From: a bacterium
Lineage (GTDB): Bacteria > Spirochaetota > Spirochaetia > JABEVK01
Length of the DNA stretch: 7,783 nt
NCBI GenBank assembly: GCA_021782055.1
Contig: JAJXVP010000122.1
Coordinates: 1 to 7,783 of the forward strand
Direction: 5' to 3'
Every line of letters begins with the position of its first letter. Position 1 is the first letter of the stretch. Under the pieces are notes generated by a model that ran no database searches, had not been told where the DNA came from, and saw only the letters and a list, made by a program, of their open reading frames with translations. Positions 1-6,875 of this stretch are shown piece by piece. A program made the translations under genes and the position numbers.

Positions 1-1658
1 CTACCTACCAGTGGCAGTTAAACGGGGTCAACCTTACCGACCAACCGGGGCAAACGGGGACTAAAACGGCGACCCTCAATGTGAGTCCGTTCCCTGGAAT
101 CTGGCAGGTGGGTGAAAATGAACTAACAGTCCTTGTGAATTCCACGGGGAACCCCCAGCTGTCAACCTCAGTTCGGTTTGCTGTGAACCCGGTAGTTTTA
201 CAAGCCACCGGAAATGATGTTTATTCCCCCAACGTTGGCTGGATGAAGTTTGTTCCGGGGGGGAGTTTTAATCGCGATGCAACACCAGCTGATGTGACCT
301 CGGTAGGAAACCTCTTGGTTCAGCAGACCACCGTCTCACGTTCGCAATGGGCCGGTATTATGGGCTACGACACCAGTAATACCACAGCTTCCCCGACAGG
401 TGCCTACCCAGCCCAAAACATGTCTTGGTACGAAGCACTTATTTTTTGCAATCGACTCAGCCTTAAAGAAGGTCTTCAACCTGTCTACAGTGTTACTGGG
501 GTGACCGATTGGACCACGGTAAGCGCACCAACCAGTGATACCACGGCTTGGGATAATGCCACAATCAATGGGTTGGCCAACGGCTATCGTTTGCCCACAC
601 CGTCTGAATGGCAATGGGCCGCTATGGGCGGGGTGGTTGATTCTTTAATAAGCGATGTGAGTGGGACCGTTAACGTTGGTGGGTATGCAAAGGGATACGC
701 AGGCTCTACCGAGGCCAGTACAGGTACGGTCAACCTCGCCAAGTACGCCTGGGTGGGGCAGTCCAGTGCCACGATTTCAGGGGCGCTGTTACCCAATGAG
801 TTTGGACTCTATGATATGACCGGCAATGTTTTCCAATGGATGGAAGGGGTATTCCCCACGGCAACGGGAATCTTGGTGAACCCCGAGATTTCAGGAAGTA
901 CGAGTAATCAAACCTTGGGTGGGTCGTTTCAATCTGCAAGTTCAAACAACAACACGGATTTGAGTAGTGCGGGAAGCGTGTCTCAAGCCAATGTTACAGC
1001 AACCGCTCAAGTAGGGTTCCGTGTCGTTCGCGATTCGCCTGTGCCGCTACCAACTTCGGGCTTGCTGGGCGAGTGGAAGCTTAATAATACCTGGAACGAA
1101 ACAAGCGGTAACAGTCTAACTTTAACACCTGCGGGTACCACAGCCTTCACCTACGGTCACCGAGGGGTGGCCAACACCGCGGCGAATTTTTCCACCGCAG
1201 GCTCAGCCAGTACTGCCACCAGTTCTAAACTCAGCTTTTCGTCCACCAATACCCTGACCCTGAGCTTTTGGATGGAAGACGTCGGGGCAGCAACCAGTGC
1301 TTACCCCGTGCTATATAACGGAGACAGTGGCCGTTTCCAGTTCGGTGTGTATAAGAGCAACACAAATCAACTGACAGGCCGGTTTGGGCAGAACGGTACC
1401 TGGTCAAATGGCGCCATGCCCACCGCATCGTACACCCCAGGCGTGTGGCAGTTTGTTGTTTTAGCCTGGGACGGGTCGACTGCCTACCTCTATTTGAATG
1501 GTGTTCTGCAAAGTGCGGTAACCGATAGCAATTCTATCGGCGCTACAACTTTCAAAACATTGGTTCAAATCGGCGCCCAAGGTTTTATTATGGACGATGT
1601 TCGACTCTATAGCCGTGTTCTGACACCTTCTGAAATCGAGGCCCTGTATGCAGAATAA
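1..1658 (+). CDS. SUMF1-domain and LamG-domain surface protein, 5' partial
   Basis: The frame is open to the left edge (first full codon at 3-5), so the true start lies upstream; 551 residues are visible. Residues about 1-62 form an Ig-like domain opening with YQWQLNG. Residues about 76-344 form a SUMF1/FGE-like domain: FVPGGSF, NMSWYEALIFCNRLS, YRLPTPSEWQWAAMGG (588-632), NEFGLYDMTGNVFQW (795-839) and terminal GFRVV (from 1014). Residues about 352-551 form a LamG_3/concanavalin-like domain ending in the typical DDVRLYSRVLTPSEIEALY (from 1593). In active FGE two cysteines lie between GGS and GFR; here that stretch has none, and GGSW is GGSF. A structural or ligand-binding role is therefore likelier than sulfatase activation. 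By analogy with its neighbours it is probably an exported lipoprotein, but its N terminus is not visible. It overlaps the next gene by 11 nt. Confidence 0.9.
   Translation, partial: TYQWQLNGVNLTDQPGQTGTKTATLNVSPFPGIWQVGENELTVLVNSTGNPQLSTSVRFAVNPVVLQATGNDVYSPNVGWMKFVPGGSFNRDATPADVTSVGNLLVQQTTVSRSQWAGIMGYDTSNTTASPTGAYPAQNMSWYEALIFCNRLSLKEGLQPVYSVTGVTDWTTVSAPTSDTTAWDNATINGLANGYRLPTPSEWQWAAMGGVVDSLISDVSGTVNVGGYAKGYAGSTEASTGTVNLAKYAWVGQSSATISGALLPNEFGLYDMTGNVFQWMEGVFPTATGILVNPEISGSTSNQTLGGSFQSASSNNNTDLSSAGSVSQANVTATAQVGFRVVRDSPVPLPTSGLLGEWKLNNTWNETSGNSLTLTPAGTTAFTYGHRGVANTAANFSTAGSASTATSSKLSFSSTNTLTLSFWMEDVGAATSAYPVLYNGDSGRFQFGVYKSNTNQLTGRFGQNGTWSNGAMPTASYTPGVWQFVVLAWDGSTAYLYLNGVLQSAVTDSNSIGATTFKTLVQIGAQGFIMDDVRLYSRVLTPSEIEALYAE
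1638..1641 (+). promoter_or_regulatory. Ribosome binding site for the lipoprotein gene at 1648
   Basis: A GAGG core lies 6 nt before ATG 1648, inside the last codons of the upstream gene. An in-frame TGA at 1621 rules out a much earlier start, so this site fixes the start at 1648. Confidence 0.6.
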
Positions 1659-4083
1659 GCACGGTTTTGCTTTCAGCAGTTTGTTGTCAGCCTTGCTCCT
1701 GGCCGGTGTTTTGGTCGCGTCGTGTGCCTCCCCCTCGGCCCCAACGGTGTCCAGTCCGGGCTTGAGTATGACGGTAAGCTGGGGAGCGCCCGCCCGTGTG
1801 CTAACACCTACCTACCTGACACCGTTGTCGTATGTCATCACAGCCAGTGACGCGACGGGCAACGGGCAGACGCTCACCGTTGATAATTCGAGCAGTTCGC
1901 CCAGTAGTTCTGTGACGTTTAACAATCTGAATGCCGAGTCGTATACCATCACGGTGCAAGGGTACAATGCCACGGGGGGAGCTAGTGGGGGCGGGGCCAT
2001 CATTGCGCAAGGCTCAACAACGGCCAACTTGAGCTCAGGCACAGGGTTGTTCAGTGTGGCTCTTTCGTACCTCCCCTTAGGACAGGGCACGGGGAGTGTC
2101 GCCTTGACGTATAACTTCGCCGCGAGTAATCAAACGGTTTCTTCGGCAACGTTAACCTTGGTGGCACCCTCGGGTCAGGTCACCACACAAAACCTCACCG
2201 TGGCGAACAACGCTGTGACCTATAAACAAAGCAACCTAGCTAGTGGAACCTGGGAGGTGCAACTGAAGGCGCTCTCGACTAGCGAAACTTGCCTTATGAC
2301 CACAGCCGTGGTGGTTGGCGCAGGCCTAACCACAACGGCAACAATTGCACCAGCCACGACAGATTTTTCTACGACTCCCGTGCCAGTGCAAGCACTCTTG
2401 TTGTCACAAACAACAACCACGCTGACCGTGGGTCAGCTCCAGACTTTGACGGCAATGCTGAACGCTGGTGCGACCAATACCTTGGTGCTGTGGGCCTCGA
2501 GTGACCCTGCAACGGTAACCGTCGATGCGCAAGGGAATATCAAAGCCCTTAAATCGGGCCCCAAGACGGTCATCATTACCGCCTCTTCTGCCGAGAACCC
2601 TTCGATTGCGGCGACGTGCGTGGTAAACGTTCCTCAAGCTGTGTTGACCGCCATCGCGCAAGTGCTGATCAATGGCAATACCTATACGGGGAACCAGCTG
2701 GTGACCGTGACAGGTGCCACCTCCACGCAGGTGGACTGTAAGTCGGTGACACCAACAACTAGCCCGATTGCCACAATTTCCAACAATCAAATTACCGCTA
2801 CCGCTGGGGGGAGCGGAGCTGTAACCGTCGTCTTAGACGCCGACCCCAGCATCTCGGTAACCATCCCCATCGAGGTTCAATCAACGTTGACGTATAGCTG
2901 GAACGGTATCGCGGTGGGGTCGACCGAACTACCACCTTCAGAAACCCGAACCTTTTCACCGGGTGATACGGCCGTTGTGCAAGCTCCGACTTTGACCGAA
3001 GGACCTGTCATCGCGTCGTGGAACCCTGCTACGAATGGGGGTGGTACGAGCTACCAACCAGGGCAGACCTTCACTTTTGGCAACAGTAATACAACCTTAT
3101 ATGCCCAATTAACCGGAACCAATTGGCAAGCCGCTACCACCTCGCCTGCAAGTCACACCTGGACGTCGGCGGTTTACGGTAACGGCCGTTTTGTGGCGGT
3201 GGCCTCTGATGGGTATACGGCCGTCTCGCTCGATGGAAAGAACTGGCAAACTAGCGCCCAGATACCGGGGATCAACTTTACCGACGTGACGTATGGAACG
3301 GTGAGTGGGTCCGGAATTTTTGTAGCGGTGGGGTATAGCGGTTCTACGAGTACAGTCCCCTTTGCTTGGAGTACCGACGGACAGACTTGGACGGTGAAAA
3401 CGATGACCGTGACATCGGCGCCAGTAAACAGTATTGACAACCTTGTGGCCTTTGGCACTGGGACCTTTATGGCGGTGTTCAGCGGAGTGAGTACACCGTT
3501 TTACAGCATGGATGGAAAGACCTGGACGGCAGGCTCGTCCTCGTTAAGCTCGCCAACCTGGCTCGGTCTGGGCTACAATAGCTCTCTAAGCTACAACAGC
3601 ACCTTGGGAAACTTCGAAGCCTTTTGCGGCGACGGAAATATTTACCCGATTCCTTCAACTGGTGCAGTCGGCTCTTCCTTATGGTCGACCGCCTTGGGCG
3701 GTAAGCAAAGTATGTTTATCTTTAACGGAAACACGCTTTATACCGCTTGGGGGGGGCCAGGTTCTGGCTTTGTCGGTTTAGCCCTAAAGGGGAACACGTC
3801 CTCAGCTACGACGTTGATACCCTCTATGTCTTTAGGTGCCTATAATTACCAAGTCTCCAGCCCCAATATCGTTTTCAACTGGAGTACCAATAATACCATC
3901 GAATACTCCTTCGATGGGTTAACTTTTACCACAGTCACCCCTACAAGCTCGCCGTTTAGTGTTTCAGGATTTACCACAAGTTGGAATCCCAACGGCTGGC
4001 GCAACGTCCCGGTGACACCATGGTGCTACGGCAATGGGATTTGGGTGGCCTTGCAGGGAGGTAACGCGATATGGAGCTATTAA
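1648..4083 (+). CDS. Lipoprotein with Big_2-like, InlB-B-like and Asp-box beta-propeller domains
   Basis: The product has 811 residues. The hydrophobic leader ends LVASC with the lipidation Cys at residue 26, then ASP, predicting an envelope-anchored lipoprotein. Residues about 36-240 are two beta-sandwich modules shared with the next two genes. Residues about 246-328 are a Big_2 Ig-like domain (LWASSDPATVTVDAQGNIKA); about 333-410 a degenerate second one (PIATISNNQITATAGG); about 414-488 an InlB-B-like repeat ending TTLYAQL. Residues about 491-811 look like a seven-bladed propeller with Asp-box-like motifs SLDGKNW, STDGQTW, SMDGKTW and SFDGLTF, closing PWCYGNGIW. No sialidase RIP motif is seen, so binding is likelier than hydrolysis. 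It is paralogous to the gene at 4071 along most of its length, but lacks that gene's extra Ig/PKD-like domain. The ligand is unknown. It overlaps both neighbours (11 and 13 nt), implying coupled translation. Confidence 0.93.
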   Translation: MQNKHGFAFSSLLSALLLAGVLVASCASPSAPTVSSPGLSMTVSWGAPARVLTPTYLTPLSYVITASDATGNGQTLTVDNSSSSPSSSVTFNNLNAESYTITVQGYNATGGASGGGAIIAQGSTTANLSSGTGLFSVALSYLPLGQGTGSVALTYNFAASNQTVSSATLTLVAPSGQVTTQNLTVANNAVTYKQSNLASGTWEVQLKALSTSETCLMTTAVVVGAGLTTTATIAPATTDFSTTPVPVQALLLSQTTTTLTVGQLQTLTAMLNAGATNTLVLWASSDPATVTVDAQGNIKALKSGPKTVIITASSAENPSIAATCVVNVPQAVLTAIAQVLINGNTYTGNQLVTVTGATSTQVDCKSVTPTTSPIATISNNQITATAGGSGAVTVVLDADPSISVTIPIEVQSTLTYSWNGIAVGSTELPPSETRTFSPGDTAVVQAPTLTEGPVIASWNPATNGGGTSYQPGQTFTFGNSNTTLYAQLTGTNWQAATTSPASHTWTSAVYGNGRFVAVASDGYTAVSLDGKNWQTSAQIPGINFTDVTYGTVSGSGIFVAVGYSGSTSTVPFAWSTDGQTWTVKTMTVTSAPVNSIDNLVAFGTGTFMAVFSGVSTPFYSMDGKTWTAGSSSLSSPTWLGLGYNSSLSYNSTLGNFEAFCGDGNIYPIPSTGAVGSSLWSTALGGKQSMFIFNGNTLYTAWGGPGSGFVGLALKGNTSSATTLIPSMSLGAYNYQVSSPNIVFNWSTNNTIEYSFDGLTFTTVTPTSSPFSVSGFTTSWNPNGWRNVPVTPWCYGNGIWVALQGGNAIWSY
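3749..3756 (+). repeat. Poly-G tract of 8 inside the propeller coding region
   Basis: Eight consecutive G occur in codons for Trp-Gly-Gly-Pro, the longest homopolymer noticed in the window. Tracts of about this length can slip in replication, and a one-base change would frameshift the last ~110 residues of the propeller. Phase variation here is inference; the tract may be neutral. Confidence 0.5.
4057..4062 (+). promoter_or_regulatory. Strong ribosome binding site (GGAGGT) for the lipoprotein gene at 4071
   Basis: GGAGGT sits 8 nt before ATG 4071, within the terminal codons of the upstream gene. A TAA in the frame of the downstream gene at 4062-4064 makes ATG 4071 the first usable start, despite the 13-nt overlap. 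Confidence 0.75.
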
Positions 4084-6875
4084 AGTCGTCACGGACGGGC
4101 AGACAGTTACCTTTTTTCGTTGTGGTAGCCGTGCTAGTGGTAGCCCTAGTGGCCAGCTGTACCAACCCTGCCAATGTTTCAGCCCCCGCCTCCTCGGGGC
4201 TGTCGCTGACAATAAACCTGAGTTTACCCTCGGCGCCTGGTCAAGCCAATATGCTAGGTTCCCGTTCCGTGGGAGCCCGTACCGTGACCCCCACGTTTGC
4301 GACACCTACGTCGTACAGCGTTACGTTTACCAATTCTACAACGGGTGTGTTTAAAACGGTAACGTCGAACTCGACAACCGTTGTGGCAACCGGCCTCGAT
4401 GTCGCTACCTACACTATTGCCGTTTCCGGTAGTAACGCTAGCAGTCAAGTCATTGTCGCAGGGAGTTCTAGTATCAACCTCGCGACAAATCCCAGCCCGC
4501 TGACGATTCCTTTAAGCTACATTGCCAACCAGGGTACAGGGGCATTGTCCGTGAGCTTTGATTTGTCTTCTGTTGCCTCCGGGGGAACAAATGGAACAAC
4601 CGTCGTGGGAACACCGGTGTTTCAAGTTATTGCCCCTGACGGTTCGACGCAGAACCCGACCCTAACCGTAGGGTCTTCGCCCACCTATTCTTGGTCGCCA
4701 ACTTCACCTAACTCTGGCACCTACCAATTTTACTTCCAGGCAACGTTATCGACAGGACAAATGGTTACCTACTCAGATTCTGCCATGGTGTACGAAAACC
4801 TGACCACGACAGCCGCCTACACGGCAAGTTCTTCGAACCTCCTGACAGCCTTGGTTCAGCCCACGAGCTTGGCCTTGGCGAGTTCAAGTTCTATCACGCC
4901 CCCGTTTAACATAGGGCAGACCTTTGCACTGACACCCACCTGGACCCCGGCTTCACCGACCAATACTCAACTGGTTTGGTCCTCTAGCGCACCTTCGGTG
5001 GTGAGTGTTGACCAGAGCGGCAACTGTCATGTGTTGGTTCCGGCTTCGTCGGCGGTGATCACGGCACAGTCGGTAGCCAATCCAAAAGTCTTGGCGACGT
5101 ACTCGGTTTCGGTGGCTCCACTTACTCTTAGCCTGAGTGCCAGCACCTTAACCTTAACGAATTTAGGGGCAAGCACGACCTTAACGGTTACCGAAGGCGG
5201 TGACGCTACAGGAACCAACCCGGCTGTGACTTTGACTTCATTAAACCCAAGTATTGCCACTGTAGCTTCTACCACAACACCAGGGAGTTTTACTGTTACC
5301 CCCGGGAGCACTTCGGGAACGGCAACCCTCACGGCCACGAGCACCGTTGACCCCACCGTCTCGGTGACATGTTCGGTGACCGTGTTGACTCAGGTGACGT
5401 TTCAACCGAATCTGCCTACGGGGTTAACAATATCGACAGACACTGCCGTAACCCAGCTTGTGGCGGTGGGCTCCTCGACGAGCGTGACTATTCCTTCGCC
5501 AGCTGAACCAGCCAGCTGGACGTCGGGGGCTTGGTACTTTGCTGGCTGGGATACATCAAAAACTGCCACGCCCCCCACGTATGGACCAGGAACTTTAGTC
5601 CCAGTATCAAACACCAACCTTACCTTATATGCGGTGTGGACGTTGAACCCGCAATGGGCCTGGATTTTGCCACCACCGGTAAACAACACGGTCACCATCA
5701 CAGGGCCAACAACCCTGATACCCGGTCAAACGTTTCATAGTGTGGCGACTTATAATGGGACAACGAACAGTACTGTGAAATGGTTCTGGGATAATAACAC
5801 AACGTATATCGGAACAACAGCGACCCTAAGCTATCCTGTGCCTTCAACTACGACCTTGGGTACGCATCTTTTGACCGTCGATTTTTTGGACGCCGCAACA
5901 GGCTACCACTATACGGCCACCAAGCAAGTCAATGTGGCGACAGCTTTGCCGTGGCAACTTGCCGCGCCGCCTGCTAGCCACACATGGAATGCTATCGCCT
6001 ACGGCAACGGAACCTTTGTTGGTGTAGCCAGCGATGGTTATACAACGTACTCAACCGACATGGGTAAAACTTGGTCAACCCCGGTGCTGCCTACAGGAGT
6101 AACCGAACTTGAAACTATAGCGTGGGGGAACAATACCTTTGTTGCAGGGGGGCAAGTTCCTGTGTCGGGCCAAGCAAATACATATTCAGTCTACACAATT
6201 TCCAGCAGTGACGGAAAAACCTGGAGTACGCCTGTAGCTCAAACGAATTTATCCAATGTCAATCATAACAGTCCTCATGTCTGGGTTGCCTTTGGGCAGG
6301 GCTCTTTTGTTTTTATGCCGACCGGCGATGAAACAGGACCCAATACCAATTGGTACTCATCAACCGATGGATCAACCTGGAGTAGCGCAAACCATTTGGT
6401 TCAGTCGTCTGAGTATTCCTGTCTGGTCTTCAATGGAACCACTTTTGCCGCTTTTGGTCGCTATTGTACTTTTGAAGAATTTAATGTTGGTACGAGTGGC
6501 CCAACGACGTATTTTTCGACCAAGTCACAGGGTTACAGCTACAGTTTTGGAATGTTTAACGGAAATTATTATTTTAACGAAGATGGTGGTAATGGCTGGT
6601 ATCTTTTTGGGGGACTTAATTCCAGTACAACCATCTCGAAGATGACAGTGCCTGTTGCCGCGATTGATCAAACAAGTGCATATAAAGCCTTTTACACAAA
6701 TCAAGATGTGCTTTGGATGACAGTTAGTGGCTTGGGAGTTTTCTATTCGACCGACGGGGTGACTTTTGAACCCAGTTCCGCTTCGTTTCCCGGAGCCGAT
6801 TATAATGCCCCCTGGTGCTACGGGGACGGTGTCTGGGTTTGTCTCGACCAAGGGAGTGCCTTCTATGCTAACTAA
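4071..6875 (+). CDS. Large lipoprotein with Big_2-type, InlB B-repeat, Ig/PKD-like and Asp-box beta-propeller domains
   Basis: The product has 934 residues. The basic N-region and hydrophobic core end LVASC with lipidated Cys 30, then TNP. Residues about 42-258 are the twin beta-module shared with its neighbours. Residues about 261-348 (LVWSSSAPSVVSVDQSGN) and 349-438 (LTSLNPSIATV) are Big_2-type Ig domains. Residues about 442-523 are a clear InlB B-repeat: FAGWDTSK, then NLTLYAVW. Residues about 526-622 are an Ig/PKD-like domain (VKWFWDNNTTYIG). Residues about 625-934 are a propeller with motifs STDMGKTW (a full S-x-D-x-G-x-T-W Asp box, 6051-6074), SSDGKTW, STDGSTW and STDGVTF, closing PWCYGDGVW. 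Likely an envelope-anchored, probably surface-exposed binding protein on a long Ig stalk; the ligand is unknown. It is a paralogue of the gene at 1648, diverged at synonymous sites, so the duplication is not recent. Confidence 0.93.
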   Translation: MELLKSSRTGRQLPFFVVVAVLVVALVASCTNPANVSAPASSGLSLTINLSLPSAPGQANMLGSRSVGARTVTPTFATPTSYSVTFTNSTTGVFKTVTSNSTTVVATGLDVATYTIAVSGSNASSQVIVAGSSSINLATNPSPLTIPLSYIANQGTGALSVSFDLSSVASGGTNGTTVVGTPVFQVIAPDGSTQNPTLTVGSSPTYSWSPTSPNSGTYQFYFQATLSTGQMVTYSDSAMVYENLTTTAAYTASSSNLLTALVQPTSLALASSSSITPPFNIGQTFALTPTWTPASPTNTQLVWSSSAPSVVSVDQSGNCHVLVPASSAVITAQSVANPKVLATYSVSVAPLTLSLSASTLTLTNLGASTTLTVTEGGDATGTNPAVTLTSLNPSIATVASTTTPGSFTVTPGSTSGTATLTATSTVDPTVSVTCSVTVLTQVTFQPNLPTGLTISTDTAVTQLVAVGSSTSVTIPSPAEPASWTSGAWYFAGWDTSKTATPPTYGPGTLVPVSNTNLTLYAVWTLNPQWAWILPPPVNNTVTITGPTTLIPGQTFHSVATYNGTTNSTVKWFWDNNTTYIGTTATLSYPVPSTTTLGTHLLTVDFLDAATGYHYTATKQVNVATALPWQLAAPPASHTWNAIAYGNGTFVGVASDGYTTYSTDMGKTWSTPVLPTGVTELETIAWGNNTFVAGGQVPVSGQANTYSVYTISSSDGKTWSTPVAQTNLSNVNHNSPHVWVAFGQGSFVFMPTGDETGPNTNWYSSTDGSTWSSANHLVQSSEYSCLVFNGTTFAAFGRYCTFEEFNVGTSGPTTYFSTKSQGYSYSFGMFNGNYYFNEDGGNGWYLFGGLNSSTTISKMTVPVAAIDQTSAYKAFYTNQDVLWMTVSGLGVFYSTDGVTFEPSSASFPGADYNAPWCYGDGVWVCLDQGSAFYAN
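6850..6856 (+). promoter_or_regulatory. Ribosome binding site (AAGGGAG) for the lipoprotein gene at 6865
   Basis: AAGGGAG ends 8 nt before ATG 6865, inside the coding end of the upstream gene. It favours 6865 over the in-frame GTG at 6856, which overlaps the site, and over ATG 6904, which lacks a comparable site and would shorten the N-region. Confidence 0.65.

Noticed and set aside
81..83. GTG codon as the start of the first gene
   Set aside because: The same frame is open back to position 3 and already encodes Ig-like sequence (YQWQLNG). No ribosome binding site or signal peptide precedes the GTG.
222..1034. Functional formylglycine-generating enzyme (sulfatase activator)
   Set aside because: The cysteine pair expected between GGS and GFR is absent and no sulfatase gene is in the window.
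2404..2790. 128-residue minus-strand open frame, and the other antisense frames across the window
   Set aside because: They lie wholly inside strong + strand genes, are rich in residues expected from reverse complements of Thr/Ser/Val codons, and show no recognisable domain or ribosome binding site.
6256..6645. 129-residue + strand frame inside the propeller region, and similar ones at 2289, 4034 and 5531
   Set aside because: They are out-of-frame shadows of the lipoprotein genes, with no domain. The frames that carry the propeller and Ig motifs are unambiguous.
3121..6872. Sialidase activity for the two Asp-box proteins
   Set aside because: No Arg-Ile-Pro motif or catalytic Arg/Tyr/Glu pattern was seen. 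Asp boxes alone occur in many non-enzymatic propellers.
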